Shown: positions 6,732-15,867, counted from the stretch's first letter. The stretch is 26,088 nucleotides of DNA from Alphaproteobacteria bacterium (GCA_900769705.1 CAAGHP010000007.1:1-26088); one strand, 5' to 3'. Notes: generated from the sequence alone by a model not told the origin. Made by a program: numbers and translations.

Positions 6732-7790
6732 TTAAAACAGATTTTCACCGTCAAAATAGTTTATTTTCATCGCCTTGCGGACATCAGACAATGTTGCGGA
6801 CGCTTTAGATTCGGCAACTGCGCTGCCTTGTTTCAAAATTTCTAAAACTTCCGGCAGCTTTTGTTCCCAAACTTTACGACGGGTGCGAATCGGTTCAAGC
6901 TCAGCTTGCATCACATTATTCAAAAATTTTTTAACCTTAACATCGCCCAAGCCACCGCGTTTATAATGAGCTTTCAGTTCCTCAAGATTTTGGTATTCCG
7001 GTAAAAATTCGGCAAAATGCTCCGGCTTGCTGAAAGCATCCAAATATATAAATACCGGATTTCCTTCCACCTGTCCAGGATCTTCTACCCGCAAATGGTT
7101 AGGATCAGTAAACATTGACATAACTTTTTTGCGGATATCTTCGGCCTCATCAGACAAATAAATACAGTTACCCAAAGATTTGCTCATTTTAGCTTTGCCG
7201 TCTATCCCCGGCAAACGCAGGCACGCCTTGTTTGACGGCAGCACAATTTTTGGTTCCACTAAAGTTTCACCGTAAACGCTGTTAAACTTATTCACAATCT
7301 CGCGGCATTGTTCCAACATCGGTTCCTGATCTTCGCCGGCCGGAACGTCAGTGGCTCTAAACGCAGTGATATCGGCGGCCTGACTAATCGGGTAGCAGAA
7401 AAAGCCGACAGGTATGCTGGTTGCAAAATTTCTCATTTGAATTTCGGTTTTAACTGTCGGGTTGCGCTGCAAACGAGATACCGTTACCAAATTTTGATAA
7501 TAGAAAGACAATTCTGTCAGCTGCGGCACCATTGACTGAATAAAAATTGTCGATTTTTCCGGATTGATACCGCAAGCCAAATAATCCAAAGCCACCTGTA
7601 AAATATTCTGGCGGACTTTTTCCGGATGTTCGGCATTGTCGGTCAAGGCCTGCGCATCGGCAATCATAATATTGATTTCATCATATTCTCCTGAATTTTG
7701 CAGTTTTACGCGCTCATTCAAAGAACCGACGTAGTGTCCGACATGCAACCGACCGGTCGGACGGTCGCCGGTTAAAATAATTCGTTTCAT
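6732..7790 (-). CDS. trpS: Tryptophanyl-tRNA synthetase
   Basis: Charges tRNA-Trp with tryptophan. A class I synthetase of 352 residues, slightly longer than the usual ~330. The N-terminus MKRIILTGDRPTGRLHVGHY carries the HIGH-type motif as HVGH (16-19); the KMSKS loop is intact (GKAKMSKSLGN, about residues 195-203). Also seen are the family features DVPAGEDQ and the segment IPVGFFCYPISQAADI. Start at 7790 is set by GGAG six bases upstream; in-frame ATGs further up overlap that site or lack one. Apparently monocistronic, with its own terminator. Confidence 0.96.
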   Translation of the reverse strand: MKRIILTGDRPTGRLHVGHYVGSLNERVKLQNSGEYDEINIMIADAQALTDNAEHPEKVRQNILQVALDYLACGINPEKSTIFIQSMVPQLTELSFYYQNLVTVSRLQRNPTVKTEIQMRNFATSIPVGFFCYPISQAADITAFRATDVPAGEDQEPMLEQCREIVNKFNSVYGETLVEPKIVLPSNKACLRLPGIDGKAKMSKSLGNCIYLSDEAEDIRKKVMSMFTDPNHLRVEDPGQVEGNPVFIYLDAFSKPEHFAEFLPEYQNLEELKAHYKRGGLGDVKVKKFLNNVMQAELEPIRTRRKVWEQKLPEVLEILKQGSAVAESKASATLSDVRKAMKINYFDGENLF

Positions 7791-7935
7791 TTTTTTCTCC
7801 ATTCTATACATTTTGCTCTTTTTTATCATTCATCTTTATAAAAGGCAAGAGGGCAAAACATTTTTCGCAAAGCATTTGCTTTGACAAAATATTTTTGCTA
7901 CAATTACCAAGAGAACTTTACGAAAGAAGATTGTT

Positions 7936-8709
7936 TTGAAAATACGCGATATTTACATAACTTGTGAAAATGGTCTTGAAGCTGTTACACCTTTGGCAGT
8001 TCAAGGGGTTTCAGAAATGATGGCTTGTTTTCCTAAATATGAAAAAATGTATCCGGTCAGTAATTTGAAAAATTGGCAAAGCGATGGTGCGTTGGTCATT
8101 CGTGACGGACAAACATTTTTAGAACCTTATGAAAGCGTCAGATGGTATATTGAACGAGCTAAACTGCAAGCTAAATTAGATAACCGATATGAACGTGGAC
8201 AAATTTGCCTAAACACACTAATGAACGATTTAGCAAATGACCCGTATCGCCAAAAAATTCCTCAGCTTTCAATTTTGTTGGTAAAACACGATTTATACGC
8301 CCGACAAAGCGACAACACATTGCTCAACTATGCTTTGGGTATAGGTAGCGAAAACGGTTTTTGCGTTGTGTCAACAGCGCGTTTTTTAGATGAAAACGGA
8401 TATCTGAAACAAGAAGAATTCAAAACTGTTTTGATGCACGAATTTGGTCACGTTATCGGGCTTACGCCTTCTAATCGCAGAAATTCTGAAGAAAATCTTG
8501 GCACTCATTGTCTTGATGAATCCTGCATTATGCAGCAACGTGCCAATGGCGACTTTAGAGATGTGACGCAAATGCGTTTGGCTATGAAACAAAATGATTC
8601 AGCGCCTATTTGCGATGATTGTATAGAAGCCGGAAACAAGTATTTTGAGCATGATTTAGCTCGGACCATCACCTTGCAAAATCTAAACCGCCTCAATTAT
8701 GGCAGATAG
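7936..8709 (+). CDS. Archaemetzincin-like zinc metalloprotease
   Basis: The 257-residue product has the zinc site HEFGHVIGL (His168, Glu169, His172), then THC (His191, Cys192), CIM (Cys197, Met199) and CDDC (Cys226-Cys229). This follows the archaemetzincin order HExxH-G-HC-x4-CxM-CxxC, but with about 13 extra residues between Gly175 and the third His ligand, and 26 rather than 17 residues before the last Cys pair. Such proteases cleave peptides with one catalytic zinc, and a second structural zinc may sit on the Cys. No signal peptide, so probably cytoplasmic. The start is a TTG at 7936 with only a weak AAGAAG upstream; no in-frame ATG occurs for 27 codons, so the TTG (MKIRDIYITCENG) is preferred. 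Substrate unknown. Confidence 0.82.
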   Translation: MKIRDIYITCENGLEAVTPLAVQGVSEMMACFPKYEKMYPVSNLKNWQSDGALVIRDGQTFLEPYESVRWYIERAKLQAKLDNRYERGQICLNTLMNDLANDPYRQKIPQLSILLVKHDLYARQSDNTLLNYALGIGSENGFCVVSTARFLDENGYLKQEEFKTVLMHEFGHVIGLTPSNRRNSEENLGTHCLDESCIMQQRANGDFRDVTQMRLAMKQNDSAPICDDCIEAGNKYFEHDLARTITLQNLNRLNYGR

Positions 8710-8716
8710 ATGATAA

Positions 8717-8751
8717 ATATGGCTCCGACCGTTAAATAATCGGAGCCATAT
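8717..8751. terminator. Hairpin between convergent genes
   Basis: A perfect 12-bp stem (ATATGGCTCCGA at 8717-8728, TCGGAGCCATAT at 8740-8751) with an 11-nt loop lies between the protease gene and the next minus-strand gene. It lacks a strong U run on either side. Confidence 0.7.
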
Positions 8752-8752
8752 C

Positions 8753-9250
8753 TCAGTTGATAAAAGATGACAGTTTTTCTGCTTTCAGATTGTAGATCAA
8801 AGTTCGTTTGCCCATAAACCCGTCAACGCCTTTTTTGTGCAAGTTGATTACAACTAAGTTGTCATCATCGTAGCGCGGACGCAATTCATCTAGGACATAG
8901 CCGTTTTTAGCCAAATATTCAGCACTCAAAACCTGAACCGGCTCGCCAAATCGACAATCAAACAATTCCATTTGCCCTCGCCGTTTGCCCACAAAAACCA
9001 GACCGCGGCAATTGCAAAACGGATTGTCTAAATTATCTTGCACCCAATCAACCAGCACCACATCGTCACCAGCCATTAAACGATATAGTTTGACAGGCTT
9101 ACCATTTTGATTTTCTTGTTTAGAAACCCAAAACAACGAAGTGTTTTCAATGCGATTACGCTGAATAGTGCTTTGGCTAGGATAAACATAAGCCAGAGCA
9201 GCAAAAACCAGACCTAACGTCAGAACAACAATAAATTTAAGCTTCTTCAT
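8753..9250 (-). CDS. Exported or membrane-anchored protein of unknown function (165 aa)
   Basis: Begins MKKLKFIVVLTLGLVFAALAYVYPS, a signal peptide or signal anchor, followed by about 140 polar residues. Three Cys occur (NPFCNCRGL around residues 78-80 and DCRF around 99), and the rest looks like beta-rich globular sequence. No lipobox is visible. I recognise no family. The ribosome binding site is weak (TTTAAAG before ATG 9250), but the signal sequence fixes the start. The stop codon is almost at the foot of the convergent terminator at 8717-8751. Confidence 0.75.
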   Translation of the reverse strand: MKKLKFIVVLTLGLVFAALAYVYPSQSTIQRNRIENTSLFWVSKQENQNGKPVKLYRLMAGDDVVLVDWVQDNLDNPFCNCRGLVFVGKRRGQMELFDCRFGEPVQVLSAEYLAKNGYVLDELRPRYDDDNLVVINLHKKGVDGFMGKRTLIYNLKAEKLSSFIN

Positions 9251-9382
9251 CTTTAAAGAATTTAATAATTACTAAATAATAAATTTTACAAACCTTATTA
9301 TAGTCAAATGCAAAACATTTAGCAATAGCTAAAAAACAAACAATTATTTAAAAGTAAAAATCATATTTTTTGTCAAATTTTC

Positions 9383-9411
9383 TTGAAATCGAACCAAATT
9401 ATTGCTAAAAT
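9383..9411 (+). promoter_or_regulatory. Sigma70-type promoter for the 700-residue orphan gene
   Basis: TTGAAA (9383-9388), 17-bp spacer, TAAAAT (9406-9411), 42 bp before the ATG at 9453. Good spacing and position; AT-rich surroundings lower certainty. Confidence 0.55.
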
Positions 9412-9452
9412 ATTTTTAGTTTTATTATAAAATATTCAAAGGAGCATAGATT

Positions 9453-11555
9453 ATGGGGTTGTTTGTTGATGCCAGCGGCAATGAAATCAGAGAAGTTACA
9501 GCCGAAAATATTGAAGACTATAAAAAATGGATTCAGACGGATAAAAATCCGGATGTTTCTCATCTGGTTAATTCTAATGACATTTCTTTGGCCGACCTTG
9601 CCGTATCTCCTTATTTGGACGCAAAACAAGCAGTGGCTGCAGCGATGATGGTTTATAGAGATGTCGCCCGCAATCCGGAAGACGACAGATTGAATGAATA
9701 TATTGATTTAGCCAAGAAAAACCGTCAGGTTGTCGCCAAAAGCTGGAGAGCCATGGGAAATTCTGTGGGCGGAAGAACGTTTGATAATGTTCTGGATATG
9801 ATAAACAAGCGTCCGGCTGCCGAAAACTTAGCTTTTGTCTTAGCTTCTATTGAAGCAGGTATCAGCAATATCACCTATTACTCCGGAAAAACTGATGATT
9901 TCAGCAAAATTTCCGGCGAAAACAAAAAGTATGCTGAAGAATTGCTGAATCTGGCCGCTCCGGCTTATAGCAAAGGACGTTATGACGGAAGTGACCCTAA
10001 AACAAGCATTTCTTCTATGTGCGTCAAAGGCCTGATTCAAAATGGTTCAATGATAAATTTAAAGACATCTAATGAAAACCGTGAAGTAATTTCAAAAGCA
10101 ATTATAAACAATGAATATCGTTATGTTCTAAAAAATTTAGAAGCATTGAAACCTGAATATCTGAATGAAGAAATGCTGAAAAGGCTTGCAACAAAGTATG
10201 CTCCGGCTCAGCAATATAAAGATACTAAAGGTGCCAAAACTCAAGCCGAGAAAAATGTCAACATTTTACCGAAGGGGTATCACAAGTTCAAAAAAGCAGT
10301 TTTAAATCTGATTAACAAACAAGACAAATACGACCGCACTCGCTATGGTGAGGAAAGAGGTTTGAATGAACGCTATTTAGAAGTTTGTAAAAAAATCAAT
10401 GTTGCAGAAAATATTGCACGCAATCCAAAATGTATGGCCGGCTTATATTTGGAAACCGCCCGCAAAGATATTGAAGAAGGCCGTGCCGAACGTTTGGACA
10501 AAGCAGCCTTGGCTGATGTTTTAAAACACGATGACGGCAAATATCTGGCCATGCTGCCGCAGGAATTTGCGCAAAAAAATAAGAGCCTGATTGAACAGTC
10601 TTTACCAGAAAAAGTAAAAATCAGCTTAGCCGAACAAAATGTTGCCGGTGCATATAATTTTAGCATTGCTTCCCTGGGCGAACGTAACCGTACGACTAAA
10701 GAAAACAAAAAGCTGGTAGAGAATCTAAATGCTGAGCAAGAAAAAATTGCACCGAAAATTGATTATCTGCAAAAAGATAAAGAAGAAATTGAACAGCTAC
10801 AACAAACTGCTACCGCTAAGTACAATATTTTTGCGGCAGAAGAAAATAACGCCAAGGCAATATTTTCGCTGCAAGATGGTTATGACAGCATTAAACGCCT
10901 TATGAAAGAAGGCAAAGACGCCGAACAGATTTTATCAAAAGAAGCGGTAGAAAAAGTTATAGCCGAAAGATTAGAAGGTAAAAATTCAATATTGCAAATG
11001 CCGCAAGAAGGCTCTTTGCCAATAATGTTTGGCCGTAAAGAAGAAAAAGAACGCCGTGAAAAACTAGCTAATAAAATAACAGAATTTAATCAGAGAATGG
11101 ATTCTGTAGTACCTTATCTAAAAAAAGAATATGCTGGAGAAATTTTATCGCCGGATGCGTATAATCAAGCACTGGAAAAAACAGAAACAACTAAGCAAGA
11201 ATATAACAATGCCGCTTATAATCATTCATCGCGCTTAATTTCTCAAGGGCGACAAAACACAAATGAACTGGAAGATTTAACCCAACGCAATAATTTTATT
11301 GAACAAGCACGCGAGCGTATTCAAGAAAAAGAAACCCAGAAAAAAGAAGCAGTTAAAAAGTTAGTCGGCGTACCGGATAAAACCGCTGTACAGACTATTC
11401 CGCAAAATGCAGAAAAAGCCGAAAAAGCACAAATTCGCAAGCAAAATAAACAGGTTGAAGATAAGTTGGCAACCAAAGAAAAAGATTTTGCCGGAAAATC
11501 CGACGCAGAAAAAGTCGGACTGCAGAAGCAGCGCCAAAACCAAGCAATGCGCTGA
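9453..11555 (+). CDS. Large protein of unknown function with a coiled-coil C-terminal half (700 aa)
   Basis: ATG 9453 follows AAGGAG at a slightly long spacing of about nine bases. There is no signal peptide or membrane segment. Residues 1 to about 400 look like an all-helical globular region (many Leu/Ala/Lys/Glu, few Gly). From about residue 410 the sequence is dominated by charged helices with long Glu/Lys/Gln runs, consistent with coiled coils, and the last 60 residues are Lys/Gln/Ala-rich and probably disordered. I recognise no domain. It has its own promoter and a downstream hairpin. In a genome with a VirB8-like gene such orphans can be secreted effectors, but nothing in the sequence proves that; a structural or scaffold role is as likely. 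Confidence 0.85.
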   Translation: MGLFVDASGNEIREVTAENIEDYKKWIQTDKNPDVSHLVNSNDISLADLAVSPYLDAKQAVAAAMMVYRDVARNPEDDRLNEYIDLAKKNRQVVAKSWRAMGNSVGGRTFDNVLDMINKRPAAENLAFVLASIEAGISNITYYSGKTDDFSKISGENKKYAEELLNLAAPAYSKGRYDGSDPKTSISSMCVKGLIQNGSMINLKTSNENREVISKAIINNEYRYVLKNLEALKPEYLNEEMLKRLATKYAPAQQYKDTKGAKTQAEKNVNILPKGYHKFKKAVLNLINKQDKYDRTRYGEERGLNERYLEVCKKINVAENIARNPKCMAGLYLETARKDIEEGRAERLDKAALADVLKHDDGKYLAMLPQEFAQKNKSLIEQSLPEKVKISLAEQNVAGAYNFSIASLGERNRTTKENKKLVENLNAEQEKIAPKIDYLQKDKEEIEQLQQTATAKYNIFAAEENNAKAIFSLQDGYDSIKRLMKEGKDAEQILSKEAVEKVIAERLEGKNSILQMPQEGSLPIMFGRKEEKERREKLANKITEFNQRMDSVVPYLKKEYAGEILSPDAYNQALEKTETTKQEYNNAAYNHSSRLISQGRQNTNELEDLTQRNNFIEQARERIQEKETQKKEAVKKLVGVPDKTAVQTIPQNAEKAEKAQIRKQNKQVEDKLATKEKDFAGKSDAEKVGLQKQRQNQAMR

Positions 11556-11566
11556 TAAAACGAATC

Positions 11567-11610
11567 AAACTGAAGAGAGCTTTTCATTTCCGGAAAGCTA
11601 TCTTCAGTTT
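11567..11610 (+). terminator. Long hairpin after the 700-residue gene
   Basis: AAACTGAAG (11567-11575) pairs with CTTCAGTTT (11602-11610), and an inner arm AGCTTTTC (11578-11585) pairs with GGAAAGCT (11592-11599) with one G-T pair. No clear U run follows. Confidence 0.6.
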
Positions 11611-11710
11611 AGATGTCCACCTGCTTAAAAAATTTGCAGCTTGCAGCAATAAAGCAAATCTTCAATTCATATAAAGATAAAACCGAAGCTGGTCACATTA
11701 TTGTTAATTT

Positions 11711-12523
11711 CTAAAACTCCATATTTATGTAGCAGCCTGCCGAGCCTTTGCAGCCATCGCAGGCAGCGTTAATATCGGACAAAGTTAATGAACTCAGGCA
11801 TTTTCTGCCGCTTTTATGGCAAAATTTTTCACCATAATATTTAATAGCCGTACCCTTGGAAGCACGCACCCAAGCATTAAACATTGTATCTTGCAGCGGT
11901 TTAAACACATCTCTAAACATTGCCGTGCAGAGCTGGCCGGAAAAAGAACGTGTCGCGTAGCCGTCTTTTTGATATACTTCTAAGTACAATTCCATTAAAT
12001 ATCTGTTATTACTTAATAGTGTACGCACCTTAAAACCGTTGCTATCTATCAGATAATAATCGCCGCTTTTCTTTTTCCAAGTTTCCGGTACCAAATTAGC
12101 TGCCAATACAAAATCGGCAATCCCCGGACCGGCTCCATCAATTTCCGCGCCGGGAAGTTTCTTTAAAGAATCTTCATATTCTATCAGACCTCTGAAAAGA
12201 TGCATATATTCATCAATGGTTCGGTTTACTTTATATTTTGTCATTGCCTGAGAATAACCGGCAATTCCGCCGACACTTAAAACTCCAATGATTGCCAAAA
12301 CACCTAACATTTCTATCATGCTGCGGCCAACATCACTACCTGTCACACATAGCTTAGAGCGAAACAAATTCGCCGAATGTCCAAGATTGTGTATCCGTTT
12401 TAATAATAAGGATATTATATTTTTGAATTCTCCGGACAGCCCACTTTGTACACACCAAAGCATAACATTGCGCGCGGAGGATAAAAAAAGAAACCCCTGA
12501 CCATTTTTCAAATTCTTATACAT
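11711..12523 (-). CDS. Type IV pilin-like / type II secretion pseudopilin-like protein with a long leader
   Basis: The motif DVG|RSMIEMLGVLAIIGVLSVGGIAGYS is a prepilin peptidase site with Glu at +5 followed by the hydrophobic pilin helix, and a YKVNRTIDEY amphipathic continuation. The mature part is about 204 residues and ends in a Cys-rich tail with seven Cys in its last ~35 residues. The ATG at 12523 (MYKNLKNGQG) has GGAG nine bases upstream, giving a 66-residue leader, much longer than normal prepilin leaders (usually under 30). A later non-ATG start is possible. Upstream lies repeat copy 2 with promoter-like elements, leaving a ~147-nt leader RNA. No pilus assembly gene is nearby, so it may be an accessory or surface-displayed pilin using machinery encoded elsewhere. 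Confidence 0.8.
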   Translation of the reverse strand: MYKNLKNGQGFLFLSSARNVMLWCVQSGLSGEFKNIISLLLKRIHNLGHSANLFRSKLCVTGSDVGRSMIEMLGVLAIIGVLSVGGIAGYSQAMTKYKVNRTIDEYMHLFRGLIEYEDSLKKLPGAEIDGAGPGIADFVLAANLVPETWKKKSGDYYLIDSNGFKVRTLLSNNRYLMELYLEVYQKDGYATRSFSGQLCTAMFRDVFKPLQDTMFNAWVRASKGTAIKYYGEKFCHKSGRKCLSSLTLSDINAACDGCKGSAGCYINMEF

Positions 12524-12649
12524 ATTTCCAACTCCGTAAATTGTTACACAAAACAAAACCAGCTGTAAAAAAAGCGGCAAATATTCAAAACTGTATATAA
12601 AATTTAAGTCGCTTATGTATAACGGCTGATGATAAAAGGCGGTTTGATA

Positions 12650-12737
12650 CCCTGCACTTATCTCTAAATGCAAAATAATTATAAAATTATTTGATATGTA
12701 AAAGCAAGCAAATTATCCGGCTGAGGACAAACAAAAA
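12650..12737 (-). repeat. Promoter-cassette repeat, copy 2
   Basis: 84 of 88 bases match 6247-6334. This copy precedes the pilin-like gene. Differences are two bases near 12663-12665 and two near 12723-12725. Its end overlaps the foot of the hairpin at 12726-12773. Confidence 0.9.
12678..12707 (-). promoter_or_regulatory. Promoter-like elements for the pilin-like gene
   Basis: On the minus strand: TTGCTT (12707-12702), 18-bp spacer, TATAAT (12683-12678), identical to copy 1 at 6275-6304. It would start transcription near 12671 and leave a ~147-nt untranslated leader before ATG 12523. Confidence 0.5.
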
Positions 12738-12773
12738 ATCTCCTGTTTTGAAACAAGAGATTTTTTGTTTGTC
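12726..12773 (-). terminator. Strong hairpin after the four-helix membrane protein gene
   Basis: A perfect 17-bp arm pair (12726-12742 and 12757-12773, sequence GACAAACAAAAAATCTC and its complement) with an inner CTGTTT/AAACAA. A and T runs inside the stem allow termination in either direction. It overlaps the stop codon of the 12772-13188 gene and the edge of repeat copy 2. Confidence 0.8.
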
Positions 12774-13188
12774 ACTCATCTCGCTTTATTTGCATAAAAA
12801 CTTCCCGTAAATCGCAGAAATAATACAAATACAGCCAGATTGTACCAATATAAACAAACGGAACATACGCAGCCATTATAAAAGTCAGACTGATAAAAAA
12901 TCCGTCTGTCATGTCAGGATATGCATCAAACAGCATTTTCCACAAATACACCGCATTTGACGCAACCATAACTGAGACAATCAAAACCGCTCCGCCCAAC
13001 GCTGCCATCAAGAGATTTTTGCGGTTGCAATGTAAGCGATAGCTCCACACCAAACCGATTATCCACAGCAAAACACCGCCGATAAACTCTCCCCACGGCC
13101 ACTCAAACGGACAGCCGCAAATGTATTCCAAACCAGCTAAAAGCACGGTTCCGATTATCACAAAAACTAAAATAATAAAATTTTTCAT
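12772..13188 (-). CDS. Four-helix membrane protein of unknown function (138 aa)
   Basis: Hydrophobic segments at about residues 4-22, 35-50, 60-82 and 98-126. A CGCPFEWPWGE loop follows the first helix. The C-terminus is short and charged (QIKRDE). No Shine-Dalgarno is obvious before ATG 13188, but the first helix fixes the N-terminus. No family recognised. Transcribed towards the pilin-like gene but separated from it by a strong hairpin. Confidence 0.72.
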   Translation of the reverse strand: MKNFIILVFVIIGTVLLAGLEYICGCPFEWPWGEFIGGVLLWIIGLVWSYRLHCNRKNLLMAALGGAVLIVSVMVASNAVYLWKMLFDAYPDMTDGFFISLTFIMAAYVPFVYIGTIWLYLYYFCDLREVFMQIKRDE

Positions 13189-13303
13189 ACGCGCAGAATA
13201 ATGAATATTAAATTATACAATTTACATTTTTATTTTAGTCTTTTTTACCTAAAAATCAAGCGTATTTTTTAGACGTTTTCTGCTTATAACTTGCATTTTC
13301 TGC

Positions 13304-13332
13304 TTGGTAATTTTAGCGGTTTGCGCTATATT
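13304..13332 (+). promoter_or_regulatory. gyrB promoter
   Basis: TTGGTA (13304-13309), 17-bp spacer, TATATT (13327-13332), 39 bp before the gyrB ATG. TTTTCTGCTT occurs twice just upstream (around 13277 and 13297). Confidence 0.5.
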
Positions 13333-13370
13333 TCTACTATGTGAAAAATTAGATTTGAAGAGGATTTTCA

Positions 13371-15812
13371 ATGACTGAATTAACAGAAGAAGAATACCTG
13401 AAAAGTGAACAAGAATATAATGCCGACTCCATCAAGGTTTTGCGCGGTTTGGATGCCGTTCGCAAACGTCCAGGGATGTACATCGGCGATACTGACGACG
13501 GCTCCGGCCTGCACCACATGATTTATGAAGTGTTGGATAACGCTATTGATGAAGCTTTAGCCGGTTACTGCGATAAAACTTTAGTTATTCTTAACCCTGA
13601 CGGTTCAGCCACTATCCGCGATAACGGCCGCGGCATGCCTGTTGATACGCACAAAGAAGAAGGAATTTCCGCTGCCGAAGTTATTATGACCGAACTGCAC
13701 TCAGGCGGTAAGTTTGACAATAACTCCTACAAGGTTTCCGGCGGTTTGCACGGCGTGGGTGTTTCGGTAGTAAACGCCCTGTCTACTTGGTTGAAACTGC
13801 GAATTTGGCGTAACGATAAAGAATATGAAGCCAGCTTTGCCGACGGCAATGTGGTAGAGCATGTTCACGTTGTGGCTGACGCTCCGAATCGCCACGGCAC
13901 GGAAGTAACATTTTTGCCATCACCAAAAACATTTACACAAGTTGAATTTAATTTTGAAACCTTGGAACGTTCTATTCGTGAAAAAGCTTTCTTAAACTCC
14001 GGCGTATATCTGCGTTTGATAGACAATCGCGGCGCCGAACCGAAAGAATTGGATTTTCACTATGAAGGTGGTTTGTCGGCGTTTGTCAGCCACTTGAACA
14101 AATCTAAAGCGCCGCTGCACGAAAACATTATCGCAGTAAGCGGCGAAAACAATGGTATTGTGGTTGACGCAGCTTTGCAATGGACTAACGCTTATAACGA
14201 AACAATGCTTTGCTTTACCAACAATATTCCGCAAAAGGACGGTGGCACGCACTTGGCCGGTTTCCGCGGCGCGCTTACCCGCACCATCAACAACTACATT
14301 ATGGAAAACGGCTTGCTGAAAAAAGATAAGAACATTATTACCGGTGAAGATATGCGCGAAGGTTTGACCTGCGTTTTGTCAGTTAAGGCTCCGGACCCTA
14401 AGTTTTCTTCACAAACCAAAGATAAACTGGTTTCTTCCGAAGTTCGTCCGGTGGTGGAAAACACCGTTGGCGACAAACTCAAGGAATGGTTAGACGAACA
14501 TCCGGCCGAAGCTAAAATTATTGTCGGTAAAATTGTGGAGGCTGCGTCCGCTCGTGAGGCCGCTCGCAAGGCTCGCGAATTAACCCGCCGTAAGGGGGTT
14601 TTAGACATCGCCTCACTCCCTGGTAAACTGGCAGATTGCTCAGAAAAAGATCCGGCTCTTTCCGAAGTGTTCATTGTGGAGGGAGATTCGGCCGGCGGTT
14701 CTGCAAAACAGGGACGTGACCGTAAAAATCAAGCCATTATGCCGCTACGCGGTAAAATTTTGAATGTGGAACGCGCTCGTTTTGACCGCATGCTTAGTTC
14801 AGCGGAAATAGGTATGATGATTACCGCGTTTGGTACTGGTATCGGCCGCGATGACTTTGATGCCGATAAATGCCGCTATCACAAAATCATTATCATGACC
14901 GATGCCGATGTCGACGGCGCGCACATCAGAACTTTGTTGCTGACCTTCTTCTATCGTCAAATGCCGGAGCTTATCCGCCGAGGCTACATTTATATTGCTC
15001 AACCGCCTCTTTATAAAGCTAAACGCGGTAACTCTATAATCTATATCAAAGACGACCGCGAAATGGAAGATTACCTTATTCACGGCGGCTGCGAGGATGG
15101 TTCGTTGGAAACAGCCAACGGCGAACGCCTGATTGGTCAAGATTTGATTGCTTTTGTAGAAAGCACAAAACGCGCCAACAGTATGATTAAAGCCTTAACT
15201 CTGAAAGCTCCGGAAAAAATTGTAGAACAAATGGCTATCCGCGGTTTGTTTAATCCGGAAATTTTGAAAGACAAAGCCGCATTGCAAGCCGAATTGGATA
15301 AAATGGCGCAGCGCTTGGATACTCTGGAAGCCGAATATGACCGCGGTTGGAAAGCCGAACTCAACGAAGAAGGCAGCGTGGTGTTCTATCGCGTTCTACG
15401 CGGTGTGAAAGAAGAACACGTTATCGGCGCGAACATTTTAGAAAGTCCGGAAGGTAAAGTCTTGAACGATATGCACGAGTTTTTAACCGAAAACTTTGCC
15501 CAATCTTCTAAGCTAACCACAAAGGCTTTGGGCGAAAAGCGCGTCGACGGTCCGGTTAGTTTGATGAACGCCGTTACAGCCGCCGGTAAAAAAGGTATTT
15601 CTATCCAACGCTATAAAGGTTTGGGAGAGATGAATCCGGAACAGCTGTGGGAAACAACTCTGGATCCGGAAGCTCGTTCTTTGCTGCAAGTTAAAATTGA
15701 CAGCATTGAAGAAGCCGATGAAGCATTTTCTACTTTGATGGGCGATGTGGTTGAGCCACGTAAAGAGTTTATTCAAGAAAACGCTCTAAAAGTACAAAAC
15801 TTGGATATTTAA
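13371..15812 (+). CDS. gyrB: DNA gyrase subunit B
   Basis: ATPase subunit of the type II topoisomerase that introduces negative supercoils. GHKL ATPase motifs EVLDNAIDEA (53-62), DNGRGMPVD and GGLHGVGVSVVNALS; the QTK loop (SSQTKDKL, near 350) senses nucleotide. The TOPRIM domain shows EGDSAGGSAKQGRD (about 436) and MTDADVDGAHI (about 509), both metal-binding. The Gram-negative-type insert of about 170 residues lies between TOPRIM and the C-terminal QRYKGLGEMNPEQLWETT, and makes 813 residues total; this length and the C-terminal motif favour GyrB over ParE. GAGGA lies seven bases before ATG 13371. It has its own promoter and terminator, with no recF or dnaN beside it. Confidence 0.97.
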   Translation: MTELTEEEYLKSEQEYNADSIKVLRGLDAVRKRPGMYIGDTDDGSGLHHMIYEVLDNAIDEALAGYCDKTLVILNPDGSATIRDNGRGMPVDTHKEEGISAAEVIMTELHSGGKFDNNSYKVSGGLHGVGVSVVNALSTWLKLRIWRNDKEYEASFADGNVVEHVHVVADAPNRHGTEVTFLPSPKTFTQVEFNFETLERSIREKAFLNSGVYLRLIDNRGAEPKELDFHYEGGLSAFVSHLNKSKAPLHENIIAVSGENNGIVVDAALQWTNAYNETMLCFTNNIPQKDGGTHLAGFRGALTRTINNYIMENGLLKKDKNIITGEDMREGLTCVLSVKAPDPKFSSQTKDKLVSSEVRPVVENTVGDKLKEWLDEHPAEAKIIVGKIVEAASAREAARKARELTRRKGVLDIASLPGKLADCSEKDPALSEVFIVEGDSAGGSAKQGRDRKNQAIMPLRGKILNVERARFDRMLSSAEIGMMITAFGTGIGRDDFDADKCRYHKIIIMTDADVDGAHIRTLLLTFFYRQMPELIRRGYIYIAQPPLYKAKRGNSIIYIKDDREMEDYLIHGGCEDGSLETANGERLIGQDLIAFVESTKRANSMIKALTLKAPEKIVEQMAIRGLFNPEILKDKAALQAELDKMAQRLDTLEAEYDRGWKAELNEEGSVVFYRVLRGVKEEHVIGANILESPEGKVLNDMHEFLTENFAQSSKLTTKALGEKRVDGPVSLMNAVTAAGKKGISIQRYKGLGEMNPEQLWETTLDPEARSLLQVKIDSIEEADEAFSTLMGDVVEPRKEFIQENALKVQNLDI

Positions 15813-15826
15813 GTTTTTTAACTCCG

Positions 15827-15861
15827 GCAAACACCTCGTTTTTTTAAGCGAGGTGTTTTGC
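15827..15861 (+). terminator. Rho-independent terminator of gyrB
   Basis: GCAAACACCTCG (15827-15838) pairs with CGAGGTGTTTTGC (15849-15861) with one bulge, 14 bases after the stop codon. Confidence 0.85.
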
Positions 15862-15867
15862 TCATAT

